Origin: an uncultured Planctomycetaceae bacterium
Lineage (GTDB): Bacteria > Planctomycetota > Planctomycetia > Pirellulales > Pirellulaceae
Assembly (NCBI GenBank): GCA_937862885.1
Contig: CALMEE010000124.1
Location: 1 to 36,751 of the forward strand
Reading direction: 5' to 3'
Length of the DNA stretch: 36,751 bases
Below, in pieces: positions 8,277 through 15,890 of the stretch (its first letter is position 1; every line of letters starts with the position of its first letter). The position numbers were made by a program, and so were the translations under genes. A model generated the notes under the pieces. It was not told the origin of the DNA, did no database searches, and saw only the letters and a list, made by a program, of their open reading frames with translations.

Positions 8277-11200
8277 ATGTTAAACGCTTCCACGAACCCC
8301 ATACAAGCGAACGACCAGATACTTGGTTACAAACTGAAGTATTCGATCGGTGCAGGCGGATACGGTGAAGTTTGGGCAGCAGAAGCCCCTGGAGGTTTAC
8401 TCAAGGCCGTCAAGATCATCTACGGCTTCCACGATGAATCACGCGCGCAACGGGAACTCAAAGCCTTAGATCGGATCAAACGACTGCGCCATCCATTCTT
8501 GATTTCCCTGGAGCGAATCGAGGTCGAGAATGGACGGTTGGTGATTGTGACCGAGTTAGCCGATACTTGCCTGCGGGAACATTTCGCCGAATATCGAGAT
8601 CGAGGTGAACATGGACTGCCCCGCGAAAAACTCTTGGGATATTTGAGCAATGTAGCAGAGGCATTGGACTATATATCTGATGAGCATTCACTTCAGCACT
8701 TGGACATTAAACCGGAGAACCTGTTGCTTGTCGGTTCACATGCAAAATTAGCCGACTTTGGGCTGGTTAAGAGTGTCCATGAGTCGCAGCAACATTCGAT
8801 GATGGACAGTTTGACGCCGACGTATGCTGCACCTGAGCTGTTTGATGGTCGTCCCTCTCGCACAAGCGATCAGTACAGCTTAGCCGTTGTGTACCAGGAG
8901 TTGCTAACCGGAATTCGACCGTTTTCAGGTAAGACTACCGCGCAATTGGCGAGCCAGCACATCGGGAGTCGGCCCAATCTAAGTCCACTACCCATTAATG
9001 ATCAGGCCGTGATAAGCCGAGCCCTAGCCAAGGATCCTGAAAAGCGATATCCCAACTGCCGCTCCATGATCAACGATCTGATGCGCCGTAAGGTGGTGGC
9101 CAAAGGGCGACCCGTCAGAGAACTGGGGAAGGTTGACCGTGTTGACACATCCGATGCAACGCAGGACTTCGTATGCACAAAAAATGAGAGCACTGTCGAG
9201 CTAAACGGATCAGCCTTGGCCGCTAAAGTCTTTGGCGATCGTGAATTGGAGAAGCTGGGAACTCTGGCGATTGACCCGACGCGGAACAAGATTCGACCAA
9301 CGATCTTCATCGGCTTGGGACAAGCCGGTGGCAAGATTTTGGCCAAAATCAAAACGCAAATCGCCAATCAGGTTCAAACGGAACGAACAACTCCCTCCAT
9401 AAAATTCTTGTATATTGACGTCGATCGTCGTTCGTTGTATCAGGCTAGTACGCAATCCTCGCAAGCCAATCGACTTGAAGGCAGCGAAGTGCTTGAAATT
9501 TCATTGCGTCCACGAGAAGAGTATCGGAATTGCAAGAAGGACTTCTCTTGGCTTAGTCGTCGATGGTTGTTTAACGTGCCGCGCAGTCAGCAAACTGAGG
9601 GGTTGCGCCCAATTGGGCGTTTGGCGCTTGCGGATCATTTTGACGCGGTGTATCGTCAAATCAATGACGTGATCGAATCGGCCAGTGTCATGGAAGCGTT
9701 GGCCGAAACGGGGGACTCGCTTGGCGTCGATATTGACTCGGATAATCCAGACGTGTTTATCATCTCCTCGATATCAGGAGGACTTGGTAGTGGAACGTCT
9801 TTGGATGTGGCACAAGCGGTCCGCACGATTTTCGCTGAACAAAATATATCGAACGGGAGGTTGTTCGGTGTGTTTCTTAATGCCAGCACACGGGATGCAG
9901 CCTCTCAGCAATTGAGTACTGCCAACACATTTGCGTTTTTGACCGAGTACAACCATTTTTGTCTTCATGGCTATCAAGGGGACAAGACCATTGATCTTCC
10001 AAAGTTCGGTCCCGGCGCAATTTTCTCGGCGATCTATTACTTGGACTTGGGCAAGTGTATTGACGACAAAGATTATGATGAGCATTTACATAACATCGCA
10101 CAGTATTTGTTTCTCAATACAACGAGCCAATGTCGAGCATTTTTTGAACAATCGCGAGACGAATCCGAGGGTGATGCCTCCGGCTTGATGGTGCGCAGCT
10201 TTGGGTTGAGCAGCGCCTCAGGAAGGTATGGAGGAGTCGTCAATCGAATCGTGCGTAATCTTGCTCAGCGTTTAATCGAGTATTGGAAACAACATTGTGG
10301 GCTGAACCAATCGAGTTGCATGCGCGAGGTGGCGAAACAACTTCTCGTTCACAGTGGTTTTGAGAGTTCGCTCCTTGATCGTACTTGTTTGAACATTGAG
10401 GAAAGCAATCTGGGAGATCAAGTGCGCATGCGGATTGACGCAGTAGCGAACACAACGGTCTCAGAGTTGGCATCTCATTCCAAATCGCGACTCGATTTAG
10501 CCGAGCGTTATCTTGACGCTGTTCAACGCATCGCATTCGGTGAGCCGCATGGGGAAGATGAGCATCCAAGCCTGATGAATGTTCTCGAAGAGGGTACGAA
10601 GGGGATTGTATCTAATATTTCCAAGCAAATTGAAGAACACTGCGTTCGATTGACAAATCAACCCGGCATTCGCATAGCGGGTGTTTCGATGGTTTTGTCG
10701 AACATGCTCCTGGATCTGCAAAAGTTGCTTGTGAGCTTAGATGAAGGCCAAATTGAACTTGTGCAAGGATATCGTGAAAGTGCCGAGCGCTTCGTACGCT
10801 TGTTTGAAAAACGAAATTTTGCCAACCTATCGATCACTGACCTCGAACATGCAGCCAACGAAAATCTACTAGCCGTCCGCATGCAAGTTATTAATCGAAT
10901 CAAGGTCAAGCTAACACAAAAACTAATAACACACATAAAGAAGTTGACAGAGGTCTATCATGACCTGGGCAAGCAACTCGTATTAGTAAATGAATCTTTT
11001 CGCGAAACTGGCACAAGCAATCTAGCTGATTCAGTCAGTGAACGACGAACTTTCGACTTAGTTGGAGATGCAATTGCAGCTATGATTGAGGGGGAATTCG
11101 AGTCGATGATTCAGCGAGCCGACATCCAATTCAATCAACGAGATTTGCAGGAATTTTCTGGGTTGTACGAAATGATCGCCGATCGCTCCGCCTGGCTTCG

Positions 11201-11633
11201 GGAACTGCCGGCGCACATCAGTTCGGTTTGCCAGGCAATCGTCACCGAACGGCTGCGACGAGTTGAGCTAAACGAACTCGTAACGAGCGCAGATATTACT
11301 GCCAATGAATTGAAGAATTGGATTGATATCAAGCTGGGGGCAGCTCAACCAACGGCAGCAAATTGTGGTGGTGCAAGTCGCCTGTTGTTAGCCTTACCAG
11401 AATCGGCGAACCACGATCGCTTTGTCGAGTTTGTTGCGCAAGAGACCGATTACCAGCCAACAATTATTAAAGCGTTGCTCGGTGATGCCGTATTCTGTTG
11501 TGAAGTTCGTGATATCCCATTGGATAGTTTGGCAGCCGCGATGATCAACGATAACACTCAAGTAAAAGAACTTGTGCAGCGTCTGTACAGCCGATCAGAC
11601 ATCAACTGGACACCGTTATCCGAGCACGTATAA
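8277..11633 (+). CDS. Ser/Thr protein kinase fused to a tubulin/FtsZ-like GTPase domain and a long C-terminal helical region
   Basis: A 1118-residue, apparently cytoplasmic fusion. The kinase (about 15-270) has a glycine loop GAGGYGEV (25-32), K46, E60, catalytic HLDIKPEN (D143, K145, N148), DFG at 160-162 and APE at 185-187. It therefore looks active, but it is a non-RD kinase because HRD reads HLD. A linker of about 65 residues follows. The tubulin-like part begins at about 340 with FIGLGQAGGK (344-353), the nucleotide loop found in FtsZ/tubulin. The GTP-binding signature ISGGLGSGTS lies at 499-508. I assign this to the bacterial Tubulin_2-like family. From about 690 to the end the protein is mainly charged helices, perhaps a partner-binding arm. 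No transmembrane helix was seen. It is preceded by an AAA+ ATPase gene. Assembly and phosphorylation targets are unknown. Confidence 0.9.
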   Translation: MLNASTNPIQANDQILGYKLKYSIGAGGYGEVWAAEAPGGLLKAVKIIYGFHDESRAQRELKALDRIKRLRHPFLISLERIEVENGRLVIVTELADTCLREHFAEYRDRGEHGLPREKLLGYLSNVAEALDYISDEHSLQHLDIKPENLLLVGSHAKLADFGLVKSVHESQQHSMMDSLTPTYAAPELFDGRPSRTSDQYSLAVVYQELLTGIRPFSGKTTAQLASQHIGSRPNLSPLPINDQAVISRALAKDPEKRYPNCRSMINDLMRRKVVAKGRPVRELGKVDRVDTSDATQDFVCTKNESTVELNGSALAAKVFGDRELEKLGTLAIDPTRNKIRPTIFIGLGQAGGKILAKIKTQIANQVQTERTTPSIKFLYIDVDRRSLYQASTQSSQANRLEGSEVLEISLRPREEYRNCKKDFSWLSRRWLFNVPRSQQTEGLRPIGRLALADHFDAVYRQINDVIESASVMEALAETGDSLGVDIDSDNPDVFIISSISGGLGSGTSLDVAQAVRTIFAEQNISNGRLFGVFLNASTRDAASQQLSTANTFAFLTEYNHFCLHGYQGDKTIDLPKFGPGAIFSAIYYLDLGKCIDDKDYDEHLHNIAQYLFLNTTSQCRAFFEQSRDESEGDASGLMVRSFGLSSASGRYGGVVNRIVRNLAQRLIEYWKQHCGLNQSSCMREVAKQLLVHSGFESSLLDRTCLNIEESNLGDQVRMRIDAVANTTVSELASHSKSRLDLAERYLDAVQRIAFGEPHGEDEHPSLMNVLEEGTKGIVSNISKQIEEHCVRLTNQPGIRIAGVSMVLSNMLLDLQKLLVSLDEGQIELVQGYRESAERFVRLFEKRNFANLSITDLEHAANENLLAVRMQVINRIKVKLTQKLITHIKKLTEVYHDLGKQLVLVNESFRETGTSNLADSVSERRTFDLVGDAIAAMIEGEFESMIQRADIQFNQRDLQEFSGLYEMIADRSAWLRELPAHISSVCQAIVTERLRRVELNELVTSADITANELKNWIDIKLGAAQPTAANCGGASRLLLALPESANHDRFVEFVAQETDYQPTIIKALLGDAVFCCEVRDIPLDSLAAAMINDNTQVKELVQRLYSRSDINWTPLSEHV

Positions 11634-11713
11634 ACAACGATTCTTTCGTGATGCAAGCTGACGTTTCGTGCCGCCCATAACCTCCATATTCATTACGAAA
11701 TGGTTCAAGGCGA

Positions 11714-12073
11714 TTAAATGGTCCCCTCGCGTCCAGCCTCACGTTGTCCCTTGCGACGCAAGGTGGCGAGTTTTCCCAGCAAGTTGGACAAACGTCGCTG
11801 CAGGGATTCTGAAGCCTCCTTAACGGCTTGATCAACCGTAGCACTTCGGGATTCAACGCTTACGGGTTGATGACCGGCTAAACGGGCCTCGATCATGCAA
11901 CGGATATCGTCGTCCCCACCCTTGGCGGCACTGTTCTCGTCGGTCAAATGGAGTTCGACACGAGTCAATTGCCCAGCAAATCTTTCCAGGCTAGACTCCA
12001 GTTGCGTGATAAGATGGCTGATGTTCTCTTGGTTCGTATCGATTTGGCTGCTACTATTGATTTGAATCTTCAT
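11714..12073 (-). CDS. HPF/RaiA-family ribosome-associated protein
   Basis: A 119-residue protein of the hibernation-promoting factor / RaiA fold. These small proteins bind the decoding centre of the 30S subunit and hold ribosomes inactive under stress. The N-terminal strand MKIQINSSSQ, the middle HLTDENSAAKGGDDDIRCMIE and the helix starting SATVDQAVKEASESLQRRLS match the short-form family layout of beta-alpha-beta-beta-beta-alpha. There is no C-terminal dimerisation domain as in long HPF. The basic tail (LRRKGQREAGREG) could contact RNA. It is convergent with the kinase-tubulin gene, with 80 bases between the stops, and divergent from the RlmI-like methyltransferase. Together with rsfS it makes two translation-silencing factors in the window. 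Confidence 0.8.
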   Translation of the reverse strand: MKIQINSSSQIDTNQENISHLITQLESSLERFAGQLTRVELHLTDENSAAKGGDDDIRCMIEARLAGHQPVSVESRSATVDQAVKEASESLQRRLSNLLGKLATLRRKGQREAGREGTI

Positions 12074-12452
12074 GTATCGAATTTTTCCAAATAATTGTGG
12101 CGGTTGTTGTATAACTCAATTCAAATGGATTGCCAGCCCAGGAACTGGTAAATCGCGCATCCAATTTGCCGCAATGCGCTCGCGGCCACTGATTGTGTTG
12201 CTTCATTGTATTCCAGGTATCAACTTCAGCAAAGCGGAAGAGCAACGAAAACAAACGGTCCCCTGATCAATACGTTGTCCAACGTCATTTTGGGTGATTA
12301 TTCTTCACCTCTGAATTTTTATAGGAATGATGCCGCAATCAATTCCAATACCCGCCAAGAATTTGTTCATTCACGGCGATGATTTGGGCAAATTCCCTGG
12401 ATCGACGACAGGTTTATAACAACCTGAACGTTTACAACGTAGGATTAAAGCA
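12074..12452. promoter_or_regulatory. Divergent intergenic region between HPF-like and RlmI-like genes
   Basis: 379 bases that must contain promoters for both directions. A 30-codon frame at 12327-12419 begins with two ATGs but has only an AGGA 1-3 nt ahead, which is too close, so I do not call it. An AGGA at 12441-12444 is well placed for the TTG start at 12453. Confidence 0.3.
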
Positions 12453-13679
12453 TTGAACAAAAACACAATCGGCTCTGGAAACCAGGAAGACAGCAATAAT
12501 CAAACACTTCAGCTGCGTATGAGAAAGGATTTTCATCGTCGATTGTTGAGGGGCCATGAATGGATTTTCAGTAATGAAATTGACAATGTCGCTGAACTGA
12601 CTCAACAATCTAATTCTGCAAAGCTGGTCAAAGTGACTAATCATCGAGGCGAGTTCTTAGCTTGGGCAACATACAATCCTCGTTCCTTGATTGCGGCTCG
12701 TATCCTTTCACGTACTGAATCCTTTGATTTCAATGCGGACTGGATGTTCGTTCGCCTGCAGGCTGCCCTTCGTCTGCGCGACGAGATGTACACTCAGCCG
12801 TTCTATCGATGGGTGTTTGGCGAATCGGATCAATTGCCAGGATTGGTCATTGATCGCTTTGCCAATATTCTGGTTGTTCAAATACTCACGGCCGGGATGT
12901 TGGCATTGGCAGATCGCCTATGGGAATCGCTGCGCCGCTTTGATTTTGTCCAGGGAATTGTGGTGCAGCACGGTGGGAGATATAGCGAGTTAGAAGGGAT
13001 GCCATCTGCGCGATTCACCATTGGCGAACCACCGAATGAAATTGAAATTGTCGAGGGGAACGCTCGATTTCTGGTACCGCTAATGGAGGGTCAAAAGACG
13101 GGCTGGTTCTTCGACCAGCGGGAAAATCGCGAACGATTGGGGCGCTTTGGGCATCTAGGGCATGTTCTAGACTTGTTTGCTTACACCGGGGCTTGGGCAA
13201 TTCAGGCGATGTTGCAGGGAGCTCAATCGGCGACATGTGTTGAGCGATCCATACAAGCCATAGAAGTCGCCGCGCGCAACGCACAACTCAATCGAGTCCA
13301 GCTTGAAACGATTGAAGGTGAAGTACTACCAGTCGCCAAATCCTTTTTTGGGCAACGGGAATTTCGGACGATCATTTTGGACCCCCCTGCCCTTGTCAAA
13401 CGCAAAAAAGACTTCCAATCCGGTTTGCAAATGTATTATCAATTGAACCGTATCGCCATGCGCTTAATGACAAATGAAGGTTGGTTTATCACTTGTTCAT
13501 GTTCTTATCATATGCCGCGAGAAAAATTGATTGAGATCGTTCAACACGCGGCTCAGGAATGCAATAAACGCTGTCAAATTTTGGAAATTCGCGGACAATC
13601 CGCCGACCATCCGCTTCATCCTGCGATGCCGGAAACCGAATATCTCAAAGCGATTTTCACGTATGTGAGCCCGGCGTGA
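12453..13679 (+). CDS. RlmI-like 23S rRNA (cytosine-5) methyltransferase, class I SAM-dependent
   Basis: A 408-residue homologue of RlmI (E. coli: m5C1962 of 23S rRNA, 396 residues). The N-terminal PUA part carries the typical RRLLRGHEWIFSNEI at 29-43. The RlmI/RlmK motif GQKTGWFFDQRENR is at 213-226. The SAM-binding motif HVLDLFAYTGAW is at 237-248, and the catalytic region has IILDPPAL (307-314) and CSCSYHMP (348-355). I favour the TTG at 12453 because an AGGA lies 8 nt upstream. The next ATG (12519) would cut into the first PUA strand. The exact target base is inferred from the family. It is convergent with the next gene, with only 19 bases between the stop codons. Confidence 0.88.
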   Translation: MNKNTIGSGNQEDSNNQTLQLRMRKDFHRRLLRGHEWIFSNEIDNVAELTQQSNSAKLVKVTNHRGEFLAWATYNPRSLIAARILSRTESFDFNADWMFVRLQAALRLRDEMYTQPFYRWVFGESDQLPGLVIDRFANILVVQILTAGMLALADRLWESLRRFDFVQGIVVQHGGRYSELEGMPSARFTIGEPPNEIEIVEGNARFLVPLMEGQKTGWFFDQRENRERLGRFGHLGHVLDLFAYTGAWAIQAMLQGAQSATCVERSIQAIEVAARNAQLNRVQLETIEGEVLPVAKSFFGQREFRTIILDPPALVKRKKDFQSGLQMYYQLNRIAMRLMTNEGWFITCSCSYHMPREKLIEIVQHAAQECNKRCQILEIRGQSADHPLHPAMPETEYLKAIFTYVSPA

Positions 13680-13698
13680 ATCCAACTCGATAATCAGG

Positions 13699-14508
13699 TT
13701 ATCGAACCCAAATGCGTTGATATAACGGAGGTGTACACGATCCTGGCAGGCAATAACCCAATGGGAATTCACACTGACAGGGATGTTGGCTATGTAGGTT
13801 CAGAGGCAAAAAGGCCGCGGACAAGAAGAATCGAGCCGCAGAAAAATAGGGTTCGACGAAGTCGCAATGCGTTTTGCCATAGCGTTCCAAGACAACGTCC
13901 TCAAAATACAACGGTTGATAGCGGATGTCGGCGGCGACCCAACACACATCGAAGTATGATAGGCCCCGAAACTCAAGATTGCCGTAGTTGTCTCCGATCA
14001 ATGCATAAGCTTTATCCTCTGGTCGAATCTCATTTCGTTCCTGAATGTCGACCTCGACCAGCGTCAAGGGCCGGAACAATAGATCGATTTCATATCGATC
14101 ATTGGATTCTCTTGAGCGCACAGGCGCGACGACGGTGATTCCGGGCGTGAGTTCCTCCATATCTTGACCATAGCCACCGAATTCCAGCCACGCAGCTGAA
14201 TGAGTTTCATCGAGTTCGAATACTTCGCTTCGCGATAACGTCGACCATCCGTTTGGCGCGTAGTGGTTCCCCGTAAACACGACGGCACGCAATGCTGTCT
14301 CGCTTTCCACGTCTTGTTCGAACTGAGTCCTCGCGCTCGCTGACTCCGTGGATTTAACGATCTTTCGAGTTGAAGACTCGTAGCGGCCTTGATTTGGCTG
14401 CGCTATGTGGCTCGACTGCGCATACAAGTTGAGTGTTGCAGTGCCTGAAACAAGAATCGCCATAACAACGGGTTGGAGCTGTCTGCAAAAAGAGAATGAG
14501 GTCATCAT
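13699..14508 (-). CDS. Secreted planctomycete-type protein of unknown function
   Basis: 269 residues with a hydrophobic N-terminus (about 10-28, VVMAILVSGTATLNLYAQ) that looks like a Sec signal. The C-terminal 90 residues resemble a family I associate with planctomycete genomes: YQPLYFEDVVLERYG, then a hydrophobic FFLSAAFLPLNLHSQ stretch, then a Cys/Pro tail reading CQCEFPLGYCLPGSC. The middle is charged and shows no catalytic motif I can name. Four or five cysteines near the end may form disulfides outside the cytoplasm. A weak hydrophobic stretch at about 225-240 could be membrane-associated. No enzymatic role is suggested by the sequence or neighbours; the planctomycete link is from memory of the family. 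Confidence 0.7.
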   Translation of the reverse strand: MMTSFSFCRQLQPVVMAILVSGTATLNLYAQSSHIAQPNQGRYESSTRKIVKSTESASARTQFEQDVESETALRAVVFTGNHYAPNGWSTLSRSEVFELDETHSAAWLEFGGYGQDMEELTPGITVVAPVRSRESNDRYEIDLLFRPLTLVEVDIQERNEIRPEDKAYALIGDNYGNLEFRGLSYFDVCWVAADIRYQPLYFEDVVLERYGKTHCDFVEPYFSAARFFLSAAFLPLNLHSQHPCQCEFPLGYCLPGSCTPPLYQRIWVR

Positions 14509-14675
14509 CGTTTGTGATTCTTTGTAAAATCCGTCATCGAAGCGATAATATTTATTCCGTTTGTTAGGATTATCGGAAAATTGACAGATTTAGCTGATCA
14601 AACGAATCTTTCGCTTCAAAACCCGAATAACCGTCATAGTTTGAAGTTCACGTAGTGGAAAGATGCTAAATATCG

Positions 14676-15884
14676 TTAGCGGCGGACGATCGGAGCATCG
14701 TGGCTAATCTTGTCGCTTGGATGCAGGACAACGGAATCGCCGAGTGAAAGCCCAGAAATGACCTCGGCAAATTGATCGTTTCGTTGTCCAAGTGTGACTG
14801 GGACCAGTTCAGCCCGCCCATTGGACCAACGGAAAACTGCCCATTCATCTTGTTCGCGAAACAATGCTCCGACAGGCACACGTAGAACTTGGTCTACGCG
14901 GGCAATTACAATTCGCGCCTCGATTCGATAGCCATCACCCAACGATGTCTGCCGGTTCGAGTCGTCTTTAAAATCAATAATTACGTTGACGCGTTGTTCT
15001 TCCACGCCGAGTGCTGAGATTTTCTCGAAAGCCGACGGTTCGACTAAGCGCACGACACCCGGCAACACCTGATGCTGTCCCCATTGCTCGAGATAGACTG
15101 TAGCGCCAGGTTGTATCTTTACGGCGTCCGTCGAAAGCACATCAGCCACGACTTCCAAGTCTTTAGGATCGCCGACTTCGACGATGGGTGTTCCCGGTGT
15201 TACAATTGTTGAGCTTTCCAAAAAGACTTTCAGGATCACACCGTCAATTGGAGAGAGGATTTCAAAATGTTCGAGTGGCACATCACTGGATTCCGTCCCA
15301 CTATCAGACTGCACGTGGAGCAAAGCTGCTTTCGCCATCTGTGATTCATAAATGGCGATTTCTTGATCAAACTCACAGGCGCGTTTCGTTTGCAGGCTTG
15401 AATTATAGTCAGCTTGTGCGAGTTCAAAGTTCTTTTCAGAAACTGCATTCGTGCGTCGCAATAATTTCATGCGCTCGAATTCCTTTTCTGTTCGTTCAAG
15501 CTCGATGTTGGCCTGTTCCAAGCGAGTGGCCGCACGTTCAACTGAGGTTTCAGCGGCAGCAACTCGTGCGCGCGCTTCACTCAGTGTTCTTGCATCCAAC
15601 AACACGGGATCGCCTGGTTGAATCGACGCGATCAATGTTTCAGAGCAGATGACCGAGTCACCCTCGCGCAGCAGCACCCGCCGCAATCTACCGCCGACTG
15701 GTGCGGAAATCACATATTTTTCCTTTATCCGTGTCTTGCCATCTTCGTTTACGGTCACCTCGATAGAACCGGAGTCGATCGCTACTAAATCCACGGCAAC
15801 AGATCGCGGTTGCCACGCAATAATGATGGCCAAACCCAAGGCGATCACGACCAACAAACCGAAAATATACTTAAACCGCTTCAT
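14676..15884 (-). CDS. HlyD/MacA-type periplasmic adaptor of an ABC exporter
   Basis: A 402-residue membrane fusion protein that should bridge the inner-membrane permease and the outer channel. It has one N-terminal membrane helix (about 5-24, IFGLLVVIALGLAIIIAW). A lipoyl-like half-motif follows at about 60-80 (VGGRLRRVLLREGDSV). A long coiled-coil hairpin (about 95-190) is rich in Ala, Glu and Arg. The second lipoyl half contains SPIDGVILKVF. The beta-barrel and membrane-proximal regions follow (LGDGYRIEARIVIARVDQVLRVPVGALF). Its start lies 6 nt after the permease stop, so the two are almost certainly co-transcribed. Length and layout fit MacA-like adaptors (about 370-400). The substrate is unknown. 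Confidence 0.9.
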   Translation of the reverse strand: MKRFKYIFGLLVVIALGLAIIIAWQPRSVAVDLVAIDSGSIEVTVNEDGKTRIKEKYVISAPVGGRLRRVLLREGDSVICSETLIASIQPGDPVLLDARTLSEARARVAAAETSVERAATRLEQANIELERTEKEFERMKLLRRTNAVSEKNFELAQADYNSSLQTKRACEFDQEIAIYESQMAKAALLHVQSDSGTESSDVPLEHFEILSPIDGVILKVFLESSTIVTPGTPIVEVGDPKDLEVVADVLSTDAVKIQPGATVYLEQWGQHQVLPGVVRLVEPSAFEKISALGVEEQRVNVIIDFKDDSNRQTSLGDGYRIEARIVIARVDQVLRVPVGALFREQDEWAVFRWSNGRAELVPVTLGQRNDQFAEVISGLSLGDSVVLHPSDKISHDAPIVRR

Positions 15885-15890
15885 GTTTGT

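Noticed and set aside
12327..12419. 30-codon frame upstream of the RlmI-like gene as a leader peptide
   Set aside because: The only AGGA is 1-3 nt from its ATGs, too close for initiation, and no regulatory structure is visible.
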